From assembly GCA_947625175.1 (NCBI GenBank), contig CANQNI010000034.1:1-11829 (forward strand): DNA of 11,829 bases. Reading direction: 5' to 3'. The stretch is from an uncultured Eubacteriaceae bacterium. GTDB taxonomy: Bacteria > Bacillota > Clostridia > Eubacteriales > Eubacteriaceae. The position numbers were made by a program, and so were the translations under genes. Below, piece by piece: positions 7,151 through 11,829 of this stretch (the stretch's first letter is position 1; the number at the start of each line of letters is the position of its first letter). The notes beneath the pieces were generated by a model, which was not told the DNA's origin, searched no databases, and saw only the letters and a list, made by a program, of their open reading frames with translations.

Positions 7151-10100
7151 TTGTTTTTAAAATCACTCTATATATCAGGATTTAAATCCTTTGCTTATCC
7201 AACTAAGTTAGATTTTACTGAGGATATCAGCGCTATAGTTGGTCCTAATGGCAGCGGAAAGAGTAATATTAGTGATGCTATCCGTTTTGTACTGGGAGAA
7301 CAAAGAACCCGTCTTATGCGTTCTCAGTCCATGCAGGATATTATTTTTTCTGGTACCGATTCGGAGAATCCTCGTGGCGTTGCCCAAGTCCGTTTAACAA
7401 TGGCTCGGGAAGATCAGCCTGATCTGATAATTGAACGAAAGTATTACAGAACAGGAGAATCTGAATATTATTTAAACGGAACTAAAGTAAGACTTAGAGA
7501 TATTCAGTCTGAATTCTTGGATACTGGCTTAGGTAAGAACGGCTATTCCATAATTTCTCAAGGCGGAGTTGAAAATATAGTCGGAGCCAGTCCAATTGAA
7601 CTTAAAGAATTAGTTGAAGAAGCAGTAGGTATTGCGGGTTATAAAGTTCAACAAAAAGAGACAGTTAGGCGATTAAATATAATCCAATCCAATATAGAGC
7701 GTGTGTCCGATATTTTGGACGAGATGGAAAAACAATTAAAACCATTAAAGAAAAACGCAGATAAAACCAGGCAATATCTTGAAATTAGTAATACTATAAG
7801 AGATATTGACCTGGTTTCTTTTTATGATTCTGAAGTTAAAAGTAATTATGAGTTAAAAGATTTAAAACAGAGTTTAATCGACTGCAATTTTGCTATTATC
7901 GATTTAGATAAAGTTGGTGAACAAAAGGATAAAAGTTTTATCGAGTTACAACAAAAAGGACAAATTCTTCAAAAGGAATTAAATAAACTTACTGAGAAAC
8001 TGAACAATTTAAATGAAAATAAAACTTCTCATTTTATTAAGGAATCTAATCTATCAAAGGAACAAGAATCAAACAAAATCCGACTGGAGAATTTGCAAAG
8101 TCGTTCCGAGGAATTAAAGCTCCAAATAGAAAAAGATAAGTCTATTTTAGAAGATTTACTTAATCAGGAACAGAATAAGCAAAATCAGATTGATAAAATA
8201 AACAAAATTCTTAATTCTAAGACAACTGAACTAACTAACTTAGAAAAAGAACTTAAAGAACAGGAAAATAAATACAATCCCGAATATAGACAAAAACTTC
8301 AGGAACAAATAAATCAGAAAAATTTAGAAAAGGTTCAATTAGAAACAGAAAAAAAACAAAAAGAAGAATTAAGAGAAGATTCATTAAATAAACTGGAAAA
8401 ATTAAAAGTTGAGAATGCTGAATTAAATAAAAAATTAGAAATTATTCAAAAAAATCGAGATGATTATAATAAAGAAATTTCCGTTTTAAACCAAAAAATT
8501 AATGAACTTAAATCTATTTATAATCAATCAGATAATAAATTAAACCAACTAAATAACAAATTAACTATTATAGAAAATAATATTAATTTTCAAAAGAATA
8601 TTAAAGATTCTTATTCTGGTTTTAATGAAGCTGTTAAAGCTGTAATGGGTTATTCTCGTAAAAATCCAAATATTAAAGTTTATGGTACAGTTAGCGAACT
8701 TTTTAATACAGATAAAAAGTACCAAACTGCCATTCAGATAGCTTTAGGTTATTCTGCCCAAAATATAGTAGTAGAAAATAGTAATACTGCAAAAATTTTA
8801 ATTGATTTTTTAAAGCATTCTCAAAAGGGGAGAGCGACTTTTTTACCACTTGATTCTCTTAAAGATGTTAAGCAAACTAAAAAAAATGAAATATTATCAC
8901 AACCAGGTGTATTAGGATTTGCTAATGATCTAATTAAAACACAATCTAAGTTTAAAATTGTCTTTAATCGTTTATTAGGAAATACAATTATTTTTAATGA
9001 TTATAAAGAGGCCCAAAATTTTAGAAAACATACTAATCGATATACTTTAGTTACTTTGTCAGGGGAATGTTTTTATGCAAGTGGAGCTATCGTCGGGGGT
9101 TCCATTAAGAAAAGTACCTCCCGAATCTTTTTACCTCAACAGGAAATAGAGAGACTAAACAGGGAAGCAAAGAAGTTTCAAAATTTAAGAAACGAGCTCC
9201 AAGAAAATTTAGCTAAAACAACTAGTGAATTAAAGAGTTTTGAAAATAAGAAAAATAACTTAGTTTTAAAACTAAATGAAAGTAATAACTCTTATAATCA
9301 ACTTAAAAATAAAGAATTTTATAATATTAGAGAACAGAAAAATTTAGAGACCTTATTACCTGATTTAAATAAATTTGCTCAATTAATTTCAGAGAAAGAA
9401 TCATCTCTGGAACAGCTAAAACAAAAGTTTGAAGAAATTTCTAACCATTCTGATAAGCTTAAAGAGAATCAAAAGGAATTAGAAGTAAAGGTTTTATCTA
9501 CTAAGGAAAAAATTACTTCAACCAAAATTGATTTAAATAGTTATTCAAATGAGCTCAAATATTTAAAAACCCGAATTGATGAAATTCAAAGTAGAATTGA
9601 TTCAAATAATGAAATGGTCTCTCTTCAAAAAGAAGAATTTAATAAATTTAAGAAACAAATATCAAAACAGGCTCAAGAGATAAGTGAATTAACTATTTCG
9701 AAAGAAAACATAAATTTAACTTTAGAAAGATTAGAAAAAGAGCTAAGTAAAAAACAGGAAGAATTTAAAAATATAAATAGTTCTCGTCTTAAAATCGAAG
9801 AAGAGATTAAAGAAGTCAATAAATCCAGAATAAATGAAGTTGAAGAAAAGAGTCGAGTTGAAAGAAAAATCGATAAAATAGAATTTAGACAAAAACAACT
9901 TCAGGATAATATCTTTGAAAAGTATAATCAGACTTTCGCTTCTATTAAAGATGATATTGGAAGACTAAGAGCCCAAAAAAAAGATTTAGATGAATTTGAA
10001 GTTAGAGCTTTAAAAGAGGAACTAAAAGGAATTGGTTCTGTCAATATAAATGCTCTTGATGATTATCTGGGTTTAAAAAATCGTTATAGTCAATTAAAAG

Positions 10101-10636
10101 AAAATTATGATGATTTGGTGGAATCTAAGGGAGACGTAGAAAATACAATCGAATCTTTAAATAAAACAATGAGTAAACAATTTAAAGATAAATTTAAATT
10201 GTTAAACTCTTTATTTTCAGAAATCTTTTCCATCCTATTTGAAGGTGGAAAATCAAGATTAGATTATACTGATAAAAATGATATCTTAAATAGTGGTATT
10301 GAGTTATATGCTCAACCTCCTGGAAAACATTTAAAGAATATTAATTTGTTATCTGGTGGAGAGAAAGCAATGACAGCTATAGCATTACTATTTGCTTTTA
10401 TTCAGTTAAATCCAACTCCATTTATTATTATTGATGAAATAGATGCTGCTTTAGATGATAGTAATATAAACAGGTTTACAAATTATATAGAAAGAATAAG
10501 AGAGGATAATCAGTTTATCGTTATTACACATAGAAAAGGAACTATCCAGATGTGTAATAATATTCATGGAATTTCAATGGCTGCAGATGGAATATCCAGA
10601 TGTTGTTCATTTGAAGTATCCGATTACTTAAAGTAG
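7151..10636 (+). CDS. smc: Chromosome partition/condensation protein SMC
   Basis: 1161 residues, slightly short of the roughly 1190 usual. SMC dimers with ScpA and ScpB organise and help segregate the chromosome by ATP-driven loop extrusion. The N-terminal head has Walker A GPNGSGKSN (31-39) and a Q-loop reading ISQGG (135-139). Long Lys/Glu/Gln/Asn-rich coiled coils (about 170-480 and 655-1000) flank a hinge near 487-650. The C-terminal head has signature LLSGGEK (1066-1072), Walker B FIIIDE (1091-1096, D1095/E1096) and the switch His1127 in VITHRKG. The start is TTG, supported by AGAGG five bases upstream and the conserved FLKSLYISGFKSF N-terminus. It sits between rnc and ftsY as in most Firmicutes; scpA and scpB are not in the window. 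Confidence 0.97.
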   Translation: MFLKSLYISGFKSFAYPTKLDFTEDISAIVGPNGSGKSNISDAIRFVLGEQRTRLMRSQSMQDIIFSGTDSENPRGVAQVRLTMAREDQPDLIIERKYYRTGESEYYLNGTKVRLRDIQSEFLDTGLGKNGYSIISQGGVENIVGASPIELKELVEEAVGIAGYKVQQKETVRRLNIIQSNIERVSDILDEMEKQLKPLKKNADKTRQYLEISNTIRDIDLVSFYDSEVKSNYELKDLKQSLIDCNFAIIDLDKVGEQKDKSFIELQQKGQILQKELNKLTEKLNNLNENKTSHFIKESNLSKEQESNKIRLENLQSRSEELKLQIEKDKSILEDLLNQEQNKQNQIDKINKILNSKTTELTNLEKELKEQENKYNPEYRQKLQEQINQKNLEKVQLETEKKQKEELREDSLNKLEKLKVENAELNKKLEIIQKNRDDYNKEISVLNQKINELKSIYNQSDNKLNQLNNKLTIIENNINFQKNIKDSYSGFNEAVKAVMGYSRKNPNIKVYGTVSELFNTDKKYQTAIQIALGYSAQNIVVENSNTAKILIDFLKHSQKGRATFLPLDSLKDVKQTKKNEILSQPGVLGFANDLIKTQSKFKIVFNRLLGNTIIFNDYKEAQNFRKHTNRYTLVTLSGECFYASGAIVGGSIKKSTSRIFLPQQEIERLNREAKKFQNLRNELQENLAKTTSELKSFENKKNNLVLKLNESNNSYNQLKNKEFYNIREQKNLETLLPDLNKFAQLISEKESSLEQLKQKFEEISNHSDKLKENQKELEVKVLSTKEKITSTKIDLNSYSNELKYLKTRIDEIQSRIDSNNEMVSLQKEEFNKFKKQISKQAQEISELTISKENINLTLERLEKELSKKQEEFKNINSSRLKIEEEIKEVNKSRINEVEEKSRVERKIDKIEFRQKQLQDNIFEKYNQTFASIKDDIGRLRAQKKDLDEFEVRALKEELKGIGSVNINALDDYLGLKNRYSQLKENYDDLVESKGDVENTIESLNKTMSKQFKDKFKLLNSLFSEIFSILFEGGKSRLDYTDKNDILNSGIELYAQPPGKHLKNINLLSGGEKAMTAIALLFAFIQLNPTPFIIIDEIDAALDDSNINRFTNYIERIREDNQFIVITHRKGTIQMCNNIHGISMAADGISRCCSFEVSDYLK

Positions 10637-10643
10637 GTGAGAT

Positions 10644-11552
10644 ATGGCTGATTCAATTTTTGCTAAATTAAAAAATGGACTAGCTAAAACTGCTAGCAGT
10701 TTTAATGAGAAAATAGATAATTTGATTTATTACAGCGAACTTGATGATGATTTTTTTGAAGAACTTGAAGAAACTCTAATTTTAGCTGATCTAGGAGTTG
10801 AAACTTCAACTGCTATATCTGAAGAACTAAGAAGACGAATAAAAGATAGAGGAATTATTGATAAAGAAAAAGTTCAAAATACCCTCTATGAAATTTTATA
10901 TGAAATAGTCGATGTTCCTGATTCTTTACTTCATATTCCTGTTATTATAGTAGTAGTTGGAGTTAATGGTGTTGGTAAAACCACAACTATTGCTAAGATT
11001 GCTAAAAAATATAAAGATTTAGGAATTAAAACAATGATTGCAGCAGGCGATACCTTTAGAGCTGCTGCCACTGAACAACTTGAAACCTGGGCTAACCGTA
11101 TTGATGTTCCCATAGTTAAAGGTCGTGAAGGAGCAGATCCTGGATCTGTGATTTATGATGCTATTCAGGCTTCTAAGAGTCGTGGAATCGAAGTTTTAAT
11201 AATTGATACGGCTGGAAGACTTCATAATAAAGTTAACTTAATGAAGGAACTAGATAAAATTGGACGTATTATAGAAAGAGAAGGAACTGATTTTTCTAAA
11301 CATAATCTTCTAGTAGTTGACGCTACTACCGGCCAAAATGCTCTTACTCAAGCTAAGATTTTTAATGATGCAATTCATTTAGATGGTATAGCAATGACTA
11401 AAATGGATGGGACTTCTAAAGGTGGAATAGCTTTTGCCATTCTAAATGACTTAAAGATTCCAATTGAATATATAGGTGTTGGAGAAAAAGAAGAAGATCT
11501 TATTAACTTTAAAGCCCATGATTTTGTTGATGTTATTACAGGAAAAGCATAA
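10644..11552 (+). CDS. ftsY: Signal recognition particle receptor FtsY
   Basis: 302 residues, a short Gram-positive form lacking the long acidic N-terminal A domain of E. coli. FtsY is the membrane-associated GTPase that docks SRP-ribosome complexes at the Sec translocon. The N domain covers about 1-95. The G domain shows P-loop GVNGVGKTTT (106-115), DTFRAAATEQL (136-146, the SRP-type insertion region), DTAGR (188-192), DATTGQ (226-231), TKMD (252-255) and the closing IGVGEKEEDL (277-286). The ATG lies seven bases after the smc stop, with AGGTGA overlapping that stop. It is the last gene of the operon and is followed by a terminator. The ylxM-ffh pair that often follows ftsY is not reached in the window. 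Confidence 0.97.
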   Translation: MADSIFAKLKNGLAKTASSFNEKIDNLIYYSELDDDFFEELEETLILADLGVETSTAISEELRRRIKDRGIIDKEKVQNTLYEILYEIVDVPDSLLHIPVIIVVVGVNGVGKTTTIAKIAKKYKDLGIKTMIAAGDTFRAAATEQLETWANRIDVPIVKGREGADPGSVIYDAIQASKSRGIEVLIIDTAGRLHNKVNLMKELDKIGRIIEREGTDFSKHNLLVVDATTGQNALTQAKIFNDAIHLDGIAMTKMDGTSKGGIAFAILNDLKIPIEYIGVGEKEEDLINFKAHDFVDVITGKA

Positions 11553-11555
11553 ATT

Positions 11556-11579
11556 ATCCCCGTATGGGGATTATTTTTT
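11556..11579 (+). terminator. Intrinsic terminator of the plsX-ftsY operon
   Basis: A 6-bp stem (ATCCCC / GGGGAT) with a GTAT loop begins three bases after the ftsY stop and is followed by TA and six T residues. It should end the long operon transcript. Confidence 0.85.
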
Positions 11580-11603
11580 AAATATCATTTTCTCGTTTTT
11601 TAT

Positions 11604-11812
11604 CCGACATATAAATCGGTGGTTTCGGAATGAAACAAGCCGAATTCGCCGTAGGATGTAAACGTTAACACGAATAATTAACTTAGGAAAACCGATGAAG
11701 TTAAAATGATCTTATTAATGGGTAAAAATTTATCCTCCCATTCAAAGAAGATCCCCGCTTCAAACGAATGTTTTCGTTAAGCGGCGGGATGAATTTGAAT
11801 AAACCATCGGAA
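11604..11812 (+). ncRNA. Structured non-coding region, possible IS200/IS605-type right end or omega-RNA-like sequence
   Basis: No convincing gene lies here, but several pairings are visible. GTTTC/GAAAC with loop GGAAT sits inside TCGG/CCGA (11616-11644). AATGGG pairs with CCCATT (11717-11742). A 40-nt hairpin occupies 11751-11790. ATCGGT (11615-11620) can pair with ACCGAT (11691-11696), or CGGTGGTTT (11617-11625) with AAACCATCG (11801-11809, one G-U), suggesting long-range folding. The local base composition is richer in G and C than the flanks. The arrangement, a folded segment ending in a strong hairpin followed by GATGAATTTGAA, resembles the 3' end of IS200/IS605 elements, where the end of tnpB overlaps its guide RNA. 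One frame over the last hairpin reads SHSKKIPASNECFR before a stop, but in-frame stops lie upstream. Alternatives are another structured RNA or a leader of the next gene beyond the edge. Confidence 0.35.
11751..11790. repeat. Strong 40-nt imperfect hairpin without a T-run
   Basis: ATCCCCGCTT at the left pairs with AAGCGGCGGGAT at the right with a two-base GC bulge (11784-11785), then, after a CA bulge, AACGAA pairs with TTCGTT around a TGTT loop. The downstream bases GATGAATTTGAATAAACC lack a T-run on the plus strand, and the upstream bases read on the minus strand give CTTCTTTGAATGG, also no T-run. It therefore does not look like an intrinsic terminator and better fits a transposon-end or RNA structural hairpin. 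Confidence 0.75.
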
Positions 11813-11829
11813 AGCGGCATAATAAGCAT

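Noticed and set aside
11476..11661. Small open frame overlapping the end of ftsY (61 codons)
   Set aside because: It starts inside ftsY in another frame, crosses the operon terminator, has no ribosome binding site, and its composition is unlike a protein; only its last part overlaps the structured region.
11703..11780. A tnpB 3' coding remnant over the last hairpin
   Set aside because: One frame reads through the hairpin, but there are stops in frame just upstream and none of the TnpB nuclease or zinc-finger motifs are present; I keep only the weaker element-end interpretation.
11751..11797. Intrinsic terminator for a gene reading in from either side
   Set aside because: The hairpin is strong but has no T-run on either strand.
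11604..11829. Known riboswitch, T-box, SRP RNA, tmRNA, group II intron domain V or tRNA in the post-ftsY region
   Set aside because: None of their hallmark sequences that I can recall is present, and no cloverleaf could be drawn.
1..11829. CRISPR array, prophage or defence island
   Set aside because: No regularly spaced direct repeats, phage genes or defence genes are visible; the window is housekeeping apart from the surface protein and the final 250 bp.

Overview
The window is AT-rich chromosomal DNA from a low-GC Gram-positive (Firmicute/Bacillota) anaerobe. The evidence is the canonical block DUF177–rpmF–plsX–acpP–rnc–smc–ftsY, strong purine-rich ribosome binding sites with two TTG starts, hairpin-plus-T-run terminators, and a cell-wall protein with a C-terminal sortase signal. 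Tissierellia/Peptoniphilaceae-like Clostridia would fit, partly because no fab genes lie between plsX and acpP, but this placement is an inference and no marker here proves it.

Layout. Positions 1-1949 (+) hold the C-terminal 648 codons of a large surface protein: about four Ig-like modules of roughly 100 residues, an acidic Ser/Thr/Asn-rich stalk, and an NPKTG-transmembrane-Arg/Lys sorting signal, closed by a terminator. Convergent to it (3179-1998, -) is tmcAL (formerly ylbM), the tRNA(Met) cytidine acetate ligase. Divergent from tmcAL across a 97-bp gap is ackA (3277-4470, +), with its own promoter, a 12-bp palindrome beside the ribosome binding site, a TTG start and a strong terminator. 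A second promoter (4507-4536) starts the DUF177-rpmF unit. A terminator-like hairpin separates rpmF from plsX; after it plsX, acpP, rnc, smc and ftsY follow with gaps of only 3-11 bp, so they form one operon ending at a terminator at 11556-11579.

Functional logic. ackA and tmcAL both handle acetate and ATP: one interconverts acetate and acetyl phosphate, the other uses acetate to make N4-acetylcytidine in elongator tRNA(Met). The long operon joins ribosome assembly (DUF177, bL32), the start of phospholipid synthesis (PlsX, ACP), RNA processing (RNase III), chromosome organisation (SMC) and membrane protein targeting (FtsY), a conserved growth-related set.

The last 250 bp (about 11581-11829) carry no convincing gene but are clearly structured: several hairpins, possible long-range pairing, and a 40-nt hairpin without a T-run that resembles the right end of an IS200/IS605-type element and its TnpB-associated omega RNA. 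No tnpA or tnpB is present in the window, so this would be a remnant or non-autonomous element. It is the least ordinary part of the window. The rest is well-known housekeeping, and I see no convincing new multi-gene system.
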